A DNA stretch of 64,000 nt from Phoronis australis. Its lineage: Eukaryota > Phoronida > Phoronidae. Where the stretch lies: assembly GCA_002633005.1 (NCBI GenBank), contig NMRA01000205.1:215498-279497 (forward strand), given 5' to 3'. A program made the translations under genes and the position numbers. The first letter of the stretch is position 1. Each line of letters starts with the position of its first letter. The notes under the pieces are model-generated. The model was not told the origin of the DNA. It did not search any database and saw only the letters and a program-made list of their open reading frames with translations. This document shows positions 20,921 through 34,090 of the stretch, piece after piece.

Positions 20921-23446
20921 TCCCGACTCATTTTGAGACCTGCGTTTACTGAATAAAATATAAAACACCATCCCCCCATTCCCCAGTATCAGTTCCAGCC
21001 ATGGCATCGTGTATCTTTGTGTAACTTTTTAAAAACAAATTAACACAAAGGCATATAAGCAAGCTTAAACAAGTTTCCAAACGTCACGCACTATGTATAA
21101 TTGCATGCAAAACAGCAGCACTCTGGGCAGTGCTGGTTAAGTCCACAGACCTTGGTTTAGCTACTCCAATGCGATGCACCGTTTAAAAGTGTTCGACATG
21201 GTGGCAGACAAAATACCACAACACTTGCCACAACGTACATGTACGTGTTGCATTTTGGAGCCTGTCTGCTCCCTATAAAATGAGTTACTTTATCCAGGGT
21301 TCGTTCCGATTCTCGTCGTAATTTTAAGAACCAATTCCCGACCTTACTCTGTTCCAAAGCTACAGGCAGCCATGAGGGAGTCACACAAAATGACCTAGGC
21401 TTACTTTCCCATGTATGGCATTTCGAAGAATTGACTCTCTACGCCAGAGTTCTGATTGACTTAGAAATAATGCTACGAACCAACAGCCGAGAAATTTTGA
21501 CAACCCATCAAGCATCTGTTTACGACATCGTGACTTTATCAAAAGTTATGCCAAAGAGATGTTTTTTTTTGCAAACGAAAACAAATTTGAAGATTTAACT
21601 TAAGCTGAATAATTTGTATTTTTCTGTGTGCGGACGTAAATACAAAAGAGAATACCAAAGATAATTTTGAGTCAGATTTCGAATAAAACGCCCTCATTAG
21701 CTAGCAAAAATACAAAAATGGAATTAAGCCAACTACTCTTATAAAATTAACCTCATTATATCTCTCGTCGTTATAGGATTCTATTTCCGCTATCATCAGC
21801 GACTCAAGAATACTCTTCAGTGTATATTGCGCTTGGTCAATCCTAAACGCGCGAATTGAAAAGTGTCGCATGTTCTAATTGGCTCAGACTTGAATTGGTA
21901 ACGGAAATGAGATCCGGTCACCCTTAAGACTGTTATGAAACTGATTTTATGAGCATAAAAGGCCAAGTTCGGTTTATTTTTTAGACAGCTAAACCATACC
22001 CGAGAGTTTTTGATATATGGCTAAGCAGGGTGAAATGCAGCATTAAATGATAATCTAACAATAATTCCATTGCATTTGAATTAAATTACTTGCATTATAT
22101 CTTTCCATGTATATGAGCAAAAGCTTTGTGCAGAGTGCAAAACTGAACATGATTGTTTATAAGTGGCTTGGTTTTGGGGTGTCATCAGTTGCCTTGTGTT
22201 ATGCCGTTGCTCTAAAAGCATGTTCACACTCGGTCTAACACGAATCACTTGAGATGCGCAAAATTTATCACTGCCTATAAACACTCAACATAACCAGGAC
22301 TCCGTTTCATGAAACCATATTAGTCTTAACTTGGATCGAAATAACAGTGTTGTCATTCCATCAAATGTCACGTCGAGATCGTTGAACAGTGCTGTTGACG
22401 TCATGCCAATAATTAAAATTGAGACTACTTTTATGAAACGGAGAGAATAATAAAAAAGACGGAGATGGTGACAGTTTGATGACACTTGCACACGAAGAAT
22501 CAACGTACAATTTACAGCGCTTGTTAGCTCGCCAAATGCGACTTGCAGGTCGCCAAAACTGAGGTCAGAGCTCGCCGACCAAAAAATAAAACAAACTTCG
22601 TGTCGCTGAACTTTGCGAGTACCTGATCCATTTCTACCGTAAATATTCACCATTGCTGCCTGCACATTAACCTCCATTGTTGTAGCGACACATCGCCGCG
22701 AGAGGTGATCCAAGGCTGCCGTTTTTTCGATTATCCAACAGGGGTCCACATGTTGACTCTCCCGGATCACCTTAAACAATGTTTATCCAACTTCGTAAGT
22801 TATTTAGATATATTTCCAACTTGTTTTCCACGTACCAATGGAGAACCCAGACGATCGGAGGCGCGTGTTCCGTGCTCCCATCTTGCCCGATTTTTGACAA
22901 ACTATCCAGACCTCCGTCTGTTTACTTCCTGTTGTATTTTGAGCGCCTATTTGATATGTGCTGACCGCTCAGGGTGGCAAATGCATTGATTTCACGACAT
23001 AAACAGAACAATTGTGAACCAAAGGTAGTGAATCTAGGAAAAATATTAGTATAAAGTTTGGAAGTCACCACTAACTTTAAAGCGAATTTCTGGTAAATTA
23101 CTGTTTGACTTTGCTACTCGCTGTGGCGGCGACTTTGTGACGACTTGGGATTTTTCACAGGTAGTCAAACACAATCTGAAGTCGCTTTGGCGACTGAGCG
23201 GCAAGTCGCCAAATCGAGCATTGCTTTACTTAAAACCTTCTTTACTGCAGAGCAAAATCTCATATGGTAACCTTACACGGTTGCATTTTGTAGACCAGCT
23301 GCATCAGTTCCGGCCACTTCGGCGACCATCTTTGAAATCAAAGATATTTTGAGTCCATCTTTCTTTTCAAGGACTATTGGCACTCTCCAGCTTTGTAAGT
23401 TGAATGCGCATGCGGCTTACATTATCTGTCATGTTCTTAGTTTTGT
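20921..23446. other. No gene recognised; 3' flank of the SAM-domain gene
   Basis: Single-copy-looking sequence between the duplication and the SAM exon. Small ORFs (for example minus strand 22285-22779) have no recognisable domain. The 3' UTR of the minus-strand gene probably lies just below 23447, but I cannot fix its end. Confidence 0.5.
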
Positions 23447-23620
23447 CTAAAACCTGTCGTTGCAACACTGCTGGCGATCGATTAACAGCCCTTGCATGTG
23501 TGGGACAAGAGCTCGCTGTAGATTTATAGCAGGACCAAGTTTCATTCCGAATACATTCAACAGGTGGTGCTCCTTCAAAAACGGCAAGGTTGTACCATCG
23601 ATCTGGTGGAGAAGAAAGAC
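23447..23620 (-). CDS. SAMD7/SAMD11-like gene, terminal exon
   Basis: The exon begins after a pyrimidine-rich acceptor ending TTGCAG (23621-23626) and runs 58 codons to a TAG at 23449-23447. It encodes the second half of a SAM domain: IDGTTLPFLKEHHLL and FGMKLGPAINLQRAL. The IDG..LP.L.E.HLL...G.KLGPA pattern is closest, in my recollection, to SAMD7/SAMD11, Polycomb-associated transcriptional regulators, and then to L3MBTL and polyhomeotic SAM domains. The phase-0 junction with the previous exon is exact. A longer frame overlaps here in another register but lacks this match. Confidence 0.85.
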   Translation of the reverse strand, partial: VFLLHQIDGTTLPFLKEHHLLNVFGMKLGPAINLQRALVPHMQGLLIDRQQCCNDRF

Positions 23621-23930
23621 CTGCAATGTAAAACGAACACCAGATGAAAAATGTAACTGCGTACACCCGTTTGCACCCCACTGACAGTTTAACTGGCCTC
23701 GGACAACAACATTCTATCACCGGTCGAGAGTACGACCTATGACAATACGGTACCGCTGAAATATTTGTAGGCCAGTAAACAAAACCTTGCAGCTGTGATT
23801 ACATCCGTCAGAGCAGGATAAAAGTTGTGTGTGTCAGCAATTTTGTGATAACTGCCTCATAAAATTCATTATATCACTAATACGTGGACAAAAGCAGTGG
23901 GTCAACAAAGTACCAAGCTAGTATACTCAC

Positions 23931-24378
23931 TTCAACATACTCCTGGCACATGGGAATAGACGAAACAAAACTAGCCACCTGGTCCACAGTCCATCGTGAA
24001 ATATCGGTCATGAAGTCAGGTTTCGACGAAACAGACACTACGTTTCCATCTCGGTTCATGTTTCTGTAGTTAGGTTGGAACGACTGGTTTTCTGCAATGG
24101 TACCTTCCACGCATTCTCGATCCTGAAAAAGTGTTTTGCTTAAAAATCTCTTCCCCATTCTTGTATTGCCAGCGTAACTTCTCTTCTTCTTTACAGAGAG
24201 ATCTACGACTCCGTTAAGAGTCGTTTCTCTCGGTCTGCGCTGTGGGCGATATTTCCCGACGTCCTTTATCGACTGACTGTCGGCAACTGGAGGGACCCAG
24301 GTATCTGTTGCACGAGCGACGATCTTCTCTTCGGAAATCTGTTTGGCCTGTATGTTTTCCACGTGACGCATATCCGTC
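23931..24378 (-). CDS. SAMD7/SAMD11-like gene, penultimate exon
   Basis: The acceptor TGTTATGCAG precedes 24378, and the donor GAA/GTGAGT follows 23931. After one base that completes the codon from the upstream exon, it reads 149 codons in a single frame. Most of it is hydrophilic and basic, with SVKKKRSY. The end is the first half of a SAM domain (ISRWTVDQVASFVSSIPMC, then QEYVE). The SAM domain is thus split by a 310-bp intron. A nuclear adaptor role through SAM polymerisation is inferred from the family. Confidence 0.85.
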
Positions 24379-26555
24379 CTGCATAACAGAGTAAATCAAC
24401 GGTCAAGCCAAATAGTACAGTTGGTTCTTGTTTGTGTTTTTGAGTGATGAGGTATTTTTAGTTTTACATTTTTTCGTCTAATATGAGCTGAAATGGTGTT
24501 GCATTTTTCCTTATTTCAACGGGTCGGGTCGAGTGATAGGATTGGCCGTACTCCGGACGACCGAGGGAGGTCGACACTGATTATGAATTCTACATCTGTT
24601 TGAAAAAAAGAGCTTCGCTAAAATTGATGCGAATAGGCACTTTTTCCTTTAAAAAATAAAGCACAAGTTTCAAAATGTGTCGGGCGTAGACTGGAACCAA
24701 AGACGTTATTTGTTTGACCTCACAGGTAACTTTGTCACGTGAACTGTTCAGTTTGGTTCAAGAGTGAGAATATAGTAAGGTCAGGTGATTAAAAGTAACT
24801 TTAAATTGCAACACACGGTGCCGAATTAATGTTAATTTTCGGCATCTTTAACTATGAGAAGTCTGAAAAGCCTAGTAATTTGAACTGAGCCCCATTAGTC
24901 GCCACAATCTTCAATACACACAACATCACACCCTTAGCGTCACGTCTTTTGCCCTGAGTATTATCACTATTTACAAAGTAACGCAATGCGACTGCAGTGG
25001 GTTGGGCTCTCTAGTTTGTACTATAGCAATACACATTTTGAAGTCGTTTCGGGTCAATTTGGCATATTTTTCATTCTAAAAAAGATGTTCTGTACTATTT
25101 CGGTTGATTTCTATAAAAGTTGAGAAGCCATTCTTCAAATCCAAAATGTGACTTAGAGAACGTGTTTCAAAAATGCCAACCAGTGCAATTTAGCTGATGT
25201 GTTTTTTTTTGGCTTTTCGGCTCTGATGATTACACATTTATTTTCAAACCCTATCCTGGGTACATTTCAATTTTCCTTATTTTGATACAACAGTCATTCA
25301 GCCACCCCAAACACATCGTTTTTTATTGCGTGATATCATACTTCCGGTTTGAATAATTGTAAATGATAATCCGTTTTGATAAAAATCAGTTACAACTACC
25401 CTCAGAGTACATGTAGGTAAAATGCATGTATGGCAAACTCACCAAAACACCTTCAAATGTCTGACATTACCCTTTAATAGATAATCCGACATTCAAAATG
25501 AATATTCTATTAAAAATAAACACATCAACAAAATTTCAGAAATTTGTGTTCACTCGCCCGTGTTTTCATCGCTTTTGCTTTATTTAAGTTGTGTTGCGTA
25601 CCAATGGAAAGCTCAATTATTCTTCTCTCCAACAATACCACATTTTGTCAACAAGCTTTTGATATGCTCAGTAACTTTGCTGTAAAAGGGGGCTTGGTGA
25701 ATGTTGCAAATTTCCCAGTTTTTGCCAAGCAGTGTCACCACTGGGGGGTGCGGATGAACTCCAAATTTGTGAGACACTGAATGATAGCATGGAACTCCCG
25801 TTGTTAACAGGCTCAGTTTGAATAGCAATTATGCAAAATTTGTTTAGAGTCCCCAGTTTGCAGCTTTCTTCAAATGTGAAAAATCTTGTGTTTTGGTTCC
25901 AAGTATGCCACGTTTCTTTAATACAGAAAAGGTCCGAGCTCTTGGACAAATTGATACTGGTGTTCCCCAGAATGTGGTAGGCGCTTACTGACTCACTAGT
26001 AGAATGCCATCACACAGCATCGCGCCGTTAGGCTAGTTAACAGCATGCGAAGGTGTGACGCTGTAGTGACTGAGAATGGTTCGAAAAAACAATACTGAGA
26101 AGACCATTAAAATGTTGTCTACCAGCCAGACTACCACAACTGTCTCACTAAGTGTTACCAAATTGTCATAAGTTTTATTACTATGCAACCAGTACTGTAA
26201 CTGCTATTGAAAAACCTGAATTCCCAAACTTGAATACACATTTAGCTGCAACTGAATTCGCAACATTCACTTTGAGACTAAGCCCTCTTTGTCAACAAAG
26301 TTATTAAACACAATAGCCATTTGTTAACGGAATGTGGTATCGTTGGAAAGGGGATTGACTGGGCTTTTCATTGATATGCAATATAATTTAATTAAACCAA
26401 AAAGAATTAAAACAAGGGGAGTGAGCACAAATTTCCAAACTTTTGTTGGGGTGTTTAGAACAATCTATCGAAACTAATACGGTAAAAAATTGTCGTCGTA
26501 TTCGACCGTTTGTAAGTGCACGTGGGGGTCGCATGATCAGGTTCGCCACCCAACA
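24379..26555. other. Intron of the SAM-domain gene
   Basis: Part of the 7.3-kb intron between exons at 24378 and 31721. I see no repeat or exon that I can support here. Confidence 0.5.
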
Positions 26556-27990
26556 AGGAGAAAGCAACCTTTTCATGTCACTTTCAGTAAAAATACGGTT
26601 CGTTGATTATCCCAGGCATATTTTTCAGTTAATAACGGCTTTCCGCAATGTTATAAATTAGTCGTGCCTTACTGCGGAAATGATGTTTAGGGGAATTAAG
26701 AATTTCCCGCCATTATGTTTTCATAGTCTGGCTGTTTGATCTGTCAGTTACTGTTTTACCTCTGTTATGATAAGTTCGGTTGTCGTTTGCGCTTGTTTAA
26801 GAGTCAGTCAACATGCCGCACGGTTGCTGCGTACCGGGGTATACTCGTTATCGTCTCACGCACACAGTATGCCAGTCACCGCTTCCGAAAGATGACACGC
26901 TCCACCGTACTTGGCTCGTTCGTGTAAAGAACGCAGCGTTACCGCCCACGCAACGTACAAACCAGTGGGGAATTACCGAGTGTGTGGCAAGCATTTGCTT
27001 CCGTTGGATTGCGTAAGAGATATGTACTCGGAATCGGTGAAGGTTCCTGCAAAATGACCCCTGAAGAAGGGTGCCATGCTGTCGCTGTTGATTTCCGGCA
27101 GTGCACCGTCGCCACCCCCGAAAAGTGTATTTTTGAAGCGAGTGGCCTCGCGAGCTGTGGCCACTACAGTGGCCGGAGACGCTTCATCTACTATCACACG
27201 TACGTACGCACAGACGTACCCCAGATCGTGCAATTTCGCGAACTAGCAGTGATTTACCGTGTACTGGTGTTGTCTCCAGAGCCTGTAAGCAGCCCTGCAG
27301 CGATGTTGAGTAGTGGTAGTAAATGCAGGCCATGTTCGACACCCAGTGGGGCGGAAAGTTCATCGTCCAGTGGTCAGGCTGGTGAGCCAAACTTTGACAA
27401 GTTTATTGTGGACTTGATTAAAGTATTGGAGCTATATTTAGAAGGTGCCAGGTGTGTGGCGAGGGGGTTACACGGTTGGATGAAAGAGGTTTGGCCGGGT
27501 GCTCAGGTCATCATCCAGTGGAAACAGCATTGGCATTCCACTGAGGTCGGCATAACAGTGCACACCTTGCATTTGCACCAAGACGTCCCACCACGTCTGT
27601 CCTCAGTCTCTGTCTCATCCCTCTCTACAGCTGTCTGTATTCTGCCTCACTATACTCGGGCTCAAACATATATCCACCCACTGCTACTAAAAACTAAAGG
27701 ATTCCTAATTCCAACGTAACTGAGTTCTCTAACAAACTAGCTTGCCGTAGAATACTTGTCGATGGGGAGTGATGACAAAAACAACAGTAGAACAGGATCT
27801 TCACACTAACTCGAACGCGCTTGAAACGAAATATCGGGAAATTCTTAACCTCCTAAACGTCACTTCCGGAGTAGTGCAGGACTAATTAATAAAATTACGG
27901 GGAGCCGTAATTAACCGAAGCATATGTCTGGGATAATCAACGAACCGTATTTTTTACTAAATATGACAAGAAAAAAGGTTGCCTTTCTCT
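26556..27990. mobile_element. THAP-encoding TTAA element, copy 1 (Kolobok-like)
   Basis: Long terminal inverted repeats: left from 26556 (aggagaaagcaacctttt..., then tacggttcgttgattatccc, then ttaataacggctttccg), right inverted and ending ...ggttgcctttctct at 27990. The right end abuts TTAA (27991-27994); the left flank is altered (aaca). The interior encodes a decayed THAP-domain protein. TTAA target sites plus a THAP domain are the pattern of the Kolobok superfamily. It lies inside the SAM gene intron and is about 1.43 kb, too short for an intact transposase. Confidence 0.7.
26813..27700 (+). pseudogene. THAP-domain transposase relic, copy 1
   Basis: It starts MPHGCCVPG, which fits the THAP C2CH start. 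LPKDDTLHRTWLVRVKN supplies the conserved proline and tryptophan. The frame then breaks near 26985, after which the cysteine/histidine end (CGKH-like) continues in another frame. A later segment, SGQAGEPNFDKFIVDL, recurs in copy 2 and leads into a decayed region with HWHST. Several shifts make it non-functional. Confidence 0.7.
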
Positions 27991-27994
27991 TTAA

Positions 27995-30956
27995 AGTCGC
28001 TGCTAATGAACCATATTCTAGCGTTAAAACCATCACCTCTCTTCCCAGGTGTATATGCACTACCAAAGCAATGTTCTCGAATGTTTAATCCTTTGTTTGA
28101 CTTAAAAGTGTTGGTTACAACAGATGGTCTTAATGCCACTTACGCCCATACTGCTTCGGCGTCTGAAATTTGCCCGCTTTTAACTGTTAACCCGTGACCT
28201 TCACAGTCACGTTCTTCTCAAGCCTGGACTCATTTCTGACATGAGCGTCAAGGTACATGATGAGGCTGATTTTATAACAGGTGGCCCAAATCAAAAAGGG
28301 ATTTTTACTGAAGGCACTATATAAACCTTTAATGACAGTGCCAACTGGCGGCTATCTGCCTTGAAGCGACACAGCTAGTATCAAGGCCAGGGCTATACTA
28401 ACAAAACCAGTTTGGTGAGTAATTCGACTAAAATTCAAATTAAACCGAATTGACGCATGTTTTAATCGAAACGAATCATGATCTTTGATCTTCATACACA
28501 AATAAAATAAACTCGCGCATTCTCTAACAATAATCGCCGATGAGAACGTCCGGGACTCCGAAAATTAAGAAACACTAGTTGTCACGGAAATGCTGATGAC
28601 CTCAATCTGAAGTTTGCTGAGCGGGTGTGTATTCCTGCACATGCGTTGCCTTCGACAACAGCACCACCTGTGATAAGGAGACTTTTCGTATTGTAGTAGT
28701 GAGAGCACGAAATTGTCTCCCCATGGATACCGACTCAAATTTGGTGGACACAACTTCAAAGTACTGCATAGCGGTTCATGAATTTGCAAGCAGAGGGATA
28801 AATTCCACTGTCACACCCTCCCATTAATTGTTGTATTGGTTTAAAGTCAAAACTTTGTGAGAGCCCGCAAATTCGCCCCTGCTTTAAATTGCACCAACAA
28901 TTCAAAACCAATCTAAAATTGTGAAAAACACGAATTCGTCAGATTTAATTATATTTATGCAGTTTTTTATGTTGAGGTGACTATTTACAGGGCTTAGTTT
29001 CACTGCTTGTTTGATATTGTACGGTTAGTATGACTTGAATAAATATATTTTCAGAGTACCGCGTTTTGTTACATCACGCCTAACTCTAGAATTACACACG
29101 TGCATTTGCCCTGGGAATAATAACCTTGCATAAACGGCGTTAGCGGTACATCATGGCTCGTCCGTCGACGGGAAATTTTTGCGAAAATAAAAGCATAAGA
29201 ACACCACTTTCGTATAAAGTGAGCGAAATCGCATGTATTGTGGAAAACTTCCAAAGAACTCTTGAAGTGCTGTGTGAGATAAAATTCGTGTAATTCAGTT
29301 CATATTTCCACAAGTTTCCATGCTGCATTGTCGCCGATTATGTCTTTATGGTCCAAAACTTGCAAATGTCGGGTTAAGTTTGCGCATTGTTCTCCTGGAA
29401 ATACGATCACGCGCGACCATCTGAGTGCCCCGAGGGTATATAATAACCTTTCCAACAGACAATACCGTAAGTTTTACTGTTTTCGATTCATTCTCGTCTG
29501 TTGCATGGCGTTTGTGATTTTTCGGGATCTCATTTGTCACTTGTTAATTGCGTCTTTTGATAAAATGCAGGAATGGCTAACGGCACCCCGTTTACGTTGC
29601 ACATGATACCTTGGTTCACCACACGAGGGCGATGCGAAAGACAGTACACCCCGTTTGGCGCTTTGTCGAATGCAGAGATTTTAATTTACGGGTCATTGAA
29701 AACGGTACATTTCAAAAATTGTTTAAGTTGTTAGTCTGATGGTTTATGGCCAATCCGACGAAAATTGGTACTTTATGGTCGATAACGTGTAACCCATGCG
29801 CTAGCTAAATATAGTATACTGTGGTTGTGAGTTCACGGTCCACCTGGATATGAGGACAAGGACCGTTTGAATGTAAAGGAAAACACAACCACTTCAATGA
29901 GCCGTTCAGTCAGGCACATGCTGACCCGACGCCAACTGTCAGTGAAATCAATTACCCAGCCAATCAGACTAGGGTATAACTACAGAGCCGTGTACTCGTC
30001 GTTTATACTCTTTACCCATCCGGAACTCCTGGGTAATTTCGTAGCCTCAAATGTCATTCGGAACACCTCGGGTATTTTCCCTCGGACGCATGTACAAACT
30101 TCAATCATAAAGCCAACCAGTCTTCGCTTTGGAAGCTACACGACTGATCGTATGATCTGAAGTCCGCATATGTACAGACAACTTTCACCCGAGGGCACTT
30201 GAGCTACGACAATACCGGAAGTGTTCTGGATACCCTCGGGGATATTTCATATGTGCGCACTTCAATAATAACATCAAGTCATGAAACTCTCCAAATGGAG
30301 AATGCTGTCAAATGCGCCGGAATACCCTTGTGATAAGACCAAGAAATAGAATTATTCCTTCTGATTTCCACACGACGACACATTTTGAAACATGCAAAGC
30401 ACCATCTGTTTCAAGAAAAAGGCGCCCTGGAGGCACCATTCTTAATCAGCGAAGCTCTTTATTTTTGGAAACCTACAACCTTGTAAAAGTAGTTTTGTTT
30501 TTGTAACAAGGTGACTTGACGGTACCATAACGACAAGTACTCCTTTTATGACCTTATTCACTACGAGCGGGTTTACAACGGCAACTGCACGTGGCGAGTG
30601 CTGTCAACCCTTCCCGGTTGACCCGAGCACAGTCACCAAAGGGCTGTCGACCGGGAGAACAGCTACTCTCTGGTGTCAACTAATTAAAACAAAACATTCA
30701 ACATACTTTTTCGTGTCACGTACGTACCGGTCACAAACGTTAAAAACAGGATCGTATGCCTACTGCCGCCCACCGGGGACATTGACCTTTCGTGTGACCA
30801 CCATGCTTTCGCAGGACCACTCTACTGCAGACGAGGCGCTGTGAGAGAGTGTACTCAAATTTCCCCATTTGTCGTGGAGGGGTTATTATTAAATGTGGTT
30901 TGACCATAAAGGCGGGGCTGATTTGCCGGTGGTTTGTTTGAATTCACATCCCAGAA
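27995..30956. other. Intron of the SAM-domain gene, continued
   Basis: Only isolated ORFs without domains, such as + strand 29867-30160. No exon with matching phase to the SAM gene was found here. Confidence 0.45.
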
Positions 30957-31225
30957 ATTTCACCGTCATTATCAGCATCAACACAATTATCATTTTGGCT
31001 AACCTCGCTACCACCACCATCATCACTGTCATAGTCATAGTCATCGTTAACCTCAGTATCATAACTTTCATTACCTTTAACACCACCATCGACAATGTTA
31101 TTGACGTCATCATGGTTATCATCGTTACCATCACCACCACAACCAATATCACCGCCGTGATCATGATCATCGCCATAACCAGTGACATTACCGTCATAAT
31201 TGACCACCGGCATCATCACTGATAC
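30957..31225. repeat. Cryptic ATC/ATT trinucleotide-rich repeat
   Basis: Imperfect three-base periodicity (atcatcactgtcatagtcat, atcaccaccac and similar) keeps overlapping frames open on both strands, giving a Thr/Ile-rich frame on + and Asp/Gly- or Met/Val-rich frames on -. This is what a degenerate microsatellite does, so I do not call a gene. Confidence 0.8.
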
Positions 31226-31720
31226 CGGCTTACACTAGAGAGCATAGAGTTGTGAGAGGTTAGAAGCCCCAGTCGCTCAACCCAATTTGTAATTCGGGTG
31301 CGAAAGATGGGCCGGGTTTACAGGGACGAAACGCAATCATTTTGAGACGTCGGACATTTTCATGTGAATCGTTTTAACATTCCACCGCGCAAAAGTAACA
31401 AACTTAGTAGAGTTCAACAAGGCTCCAAAACCTCGCTCGAAGACCAAACCTTCGCGAGATTTTGCAGTGGATTTTGAATGAGAGCACGTGATTTTGGCTA
31501 GATTTTTCTCACTGCGAGACAGCTATTGAACTCTACCCTGATGGCATGATGGTTAAAACGAAGATACAGGGAAAATCGCTGTGAATCGTCCCACTGCATT
31601 TAATCCATTAAAGATTAGGCATGCAGAACGCTCTCCGAACTACAGTATTAGCGTCTGGCTACAAGGCATAAGGCTTATTTCACTATGTCCCTAATATATC
31701 GGAAAACGGCTGTTGCTTAC

Positions 31721-32171
31721 CTGCAATACACACTCATCTGTTTTAACTTGAGAAATGTCTCGTAGTTGCGTCCACCCGCCTCATAGAATTGCTTAAAGGA
31801 CGACTTGTCTTCATTACTGCCATTAACAGGCAATTTATCCAATATGACATCCACTGGTTCTTCCTGCCCCAAAGGTATTTCCTTTCCCTTCGGTTCCAAT
31901 GTTGCGTGGTTTGTGAGAGATGTTGTTCTTTTAGGCCTACTTACGTTTCTTTCTTTGCTCGATATTTCGTGAATGTAAGCTTGTAAGTTAGTGAGATTGG
32001 CCGATGGCTCACCACTAGGAGACAGTTGCCTAACCAAATCAGTCTCGGAAAAATTGTCTCCTTTCTCACCCTCGCCATATCTGGATTGGTTTTGCGGCGA
32101 CACTGAGCATGGCGTTGAGTCATGCAGTTCAGTTTCGAGCAACCTACAAGGGTGGTCCGACTCTACAAACG
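31721..32171 (-). CDS. SAMD7/SAMD11-like gene, upstream exon
   Basis: The acceptor TTTTGGTTCCAG precedes 32171, and the donor GCAG/GTAAGC follows 31721. Entering with two bases of a split codon, it reads 149 codons and leaves two bases (AG). These join the first base of the exon at 24378 to make one codon in the correct frame. The protein is Ser/Glu/Lys-rich and probably disordered (for example DLVRQLSPSGEPSANLTNLQ and NYETFLKLKQMSV), without a known domain. Phase agreement at both joins is the main evidence. Exons further upstream, including the start codon, are not located. Confidence 0.7.
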
Positions 32172-34090
32172 CTGGAACCAAAACAGATGCGGAAAATGAA
32201 AGTTTAGTCTTCGATACCTGTACTACTACACCTGTTTATGATCATTATTTAAAATAAAAGAATCAACTTTAAACGTATATCAGCTATTGCGCCATGATGT
32301 ATGAGCAATGAAAAATCTAAAATATACAATACGCGTGTCACCTTTTCTGTCGCACAGAGAAGCATTGCCGTTCTTGTCCAAGTCTTTATGTTGTAAAAGT
32401 TTAGGAAGTGTTTCCATATTATCACAGCTGAGTACTTAAGACATATATTGCGCATTTAGTCTTTACGTCGCCTGGTTACGAACTAATTTGATATTATAAA
32501 TGCCTCAATATCTTATTAGCATAGAAGTACCTCAAGCGTATCGCGTAAAACGACAACGACAGTGCACGGAGATTTATTGTATTCAGGTTTCACTTGAGTT
32601 ATTTGATATGAACTATTCGCATTTCCGTTAGCGGCAAGTTGCACGCTTGTCCGATCACGGCCTTGTTGCCTTTGTCACACAGCGGAGGTTGAGTTTCAAA
32701 CCGTAACAAATACAAAAACCCTGCTGCCTGGTGTAATGTCATCCGCAGCAAGTTATGGTACATGGGTACAACGTTTACTCAGAAATGTTAAAACTATTCT
32801 AGAGAAAGGTAAATTGTAAAATCATTCTCACAAGATTGGTGAGGGAAAGCCCGTAGATGTCGGTGTCTTCAACGTCTAATAACTAGTTTTTGGAATACTA
32901 CAAAAGACAATCGAACGCGCTAGTCGGTCTTGATAACTTGTGACTTGTAATACAGGGTATCCCAAAAACACTCCAAAATATAAGTACCAGGACATGTTTT
33001 ACTGGGACCAATGGTTGCTTTTCATATAATTATTCCAGAAATCTCAAATTTCTTTTTGCAGTGCGTACAGAAAGTTAGAAAAGTGCCGCAGTTGGCTCCA
33101 TTACAGAGAACGAAAATATTCCAATTTTGGTGCCAAGCGCTACTAGTTGCGCCGCAGCTCCGGCAATGATTTTGAGAAATTTCAACAAAACTGATGCGCC
33201 AAGTTGGAATACACTAACCATTTCGTTGGTTTCTGCTGTGGAAATTTGTTTTCGGTTCTAATATATGAGTCGTTGAAATGAGAAGTGACCAAGTTTTTTG
33301 AGCATGGGAAGACTGTAAGACAGTCAGCAGTGCCATGTCTGTGATACATCCATTCGTTGTTTCTTGACATTAGAGAGTTCTGTGAAATTTTTTGGTTCCC
33401 GGAATACCAAAACTCATTGTTCCTAGTAAATCATGTAGTGTTTACATTTCGGTGCATTTTTGTTAACATTTTTGGCACACCTTAGATATGTCTTGAAATT
33501 GGTTGCCCAACAAACGTGAGGGGAACTTGAACAACGCGCGTGACTCAGAAAGTTTTATGAGCCGGTACCTTATGGTAAATTGATTTCTAGGACAATGTGC
33601 ACCAGTGTATGTAGGTTTATGTCAACACCGCTTGTTTGTGCGGAATTTCCTTTGTGTCCTGGCTGATCAGCTACCACGAGATGCAATCGGGAACTGTACA
33701 ATTTCATCGACAGGGATATGAATAAGTGAATGGACGCCATATAATACTTTATGGAATGAAATTTTGGTTGCATTACCTATCCCCACTGAGAGACAGCAAT
33801 GCATTCTGAGATTTTTTGCAAGTTGATTATACAATACACGCGGGAGTTAATTGGTCTGTTGTAAATCAGCGCGTTGATATGGTATAAATATGAATCAATA
33901 GGTTTCTTACCAACCATACCCTGGCCACATCACGTGATCTATAGCTACAAATGTGAAAAGATCTCTGTCCCGACAGGTGGAGCTCAAGACATATATTATT
34001 TTCTTCTAACTGCTGTCCACCGAGCCATTGGGACCACCGGTCGATGACAGAAATCCAATCAGACATAGTAGAAGACGTCTTACCCAAACT
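32172..34090. other. No gene recognised; probable intron or 5' region of the SAM-domain gene
   Basis: I looked for a minus-strand exon ending in phase 1 with a GT donor and found none I could defend. Confidence 0.4.

Noticed and set aside
23367-23720. 117-codon minus-strand frame overlapping the SAM exon
   Set aside because: The SAM domain continues in a different register with correct splice phase; this longer frame has no match and is a shadow.
30889-31222. Three long overlapping ORFs
   Set aside because: All result from the degenerate ATC/ATT repeat.
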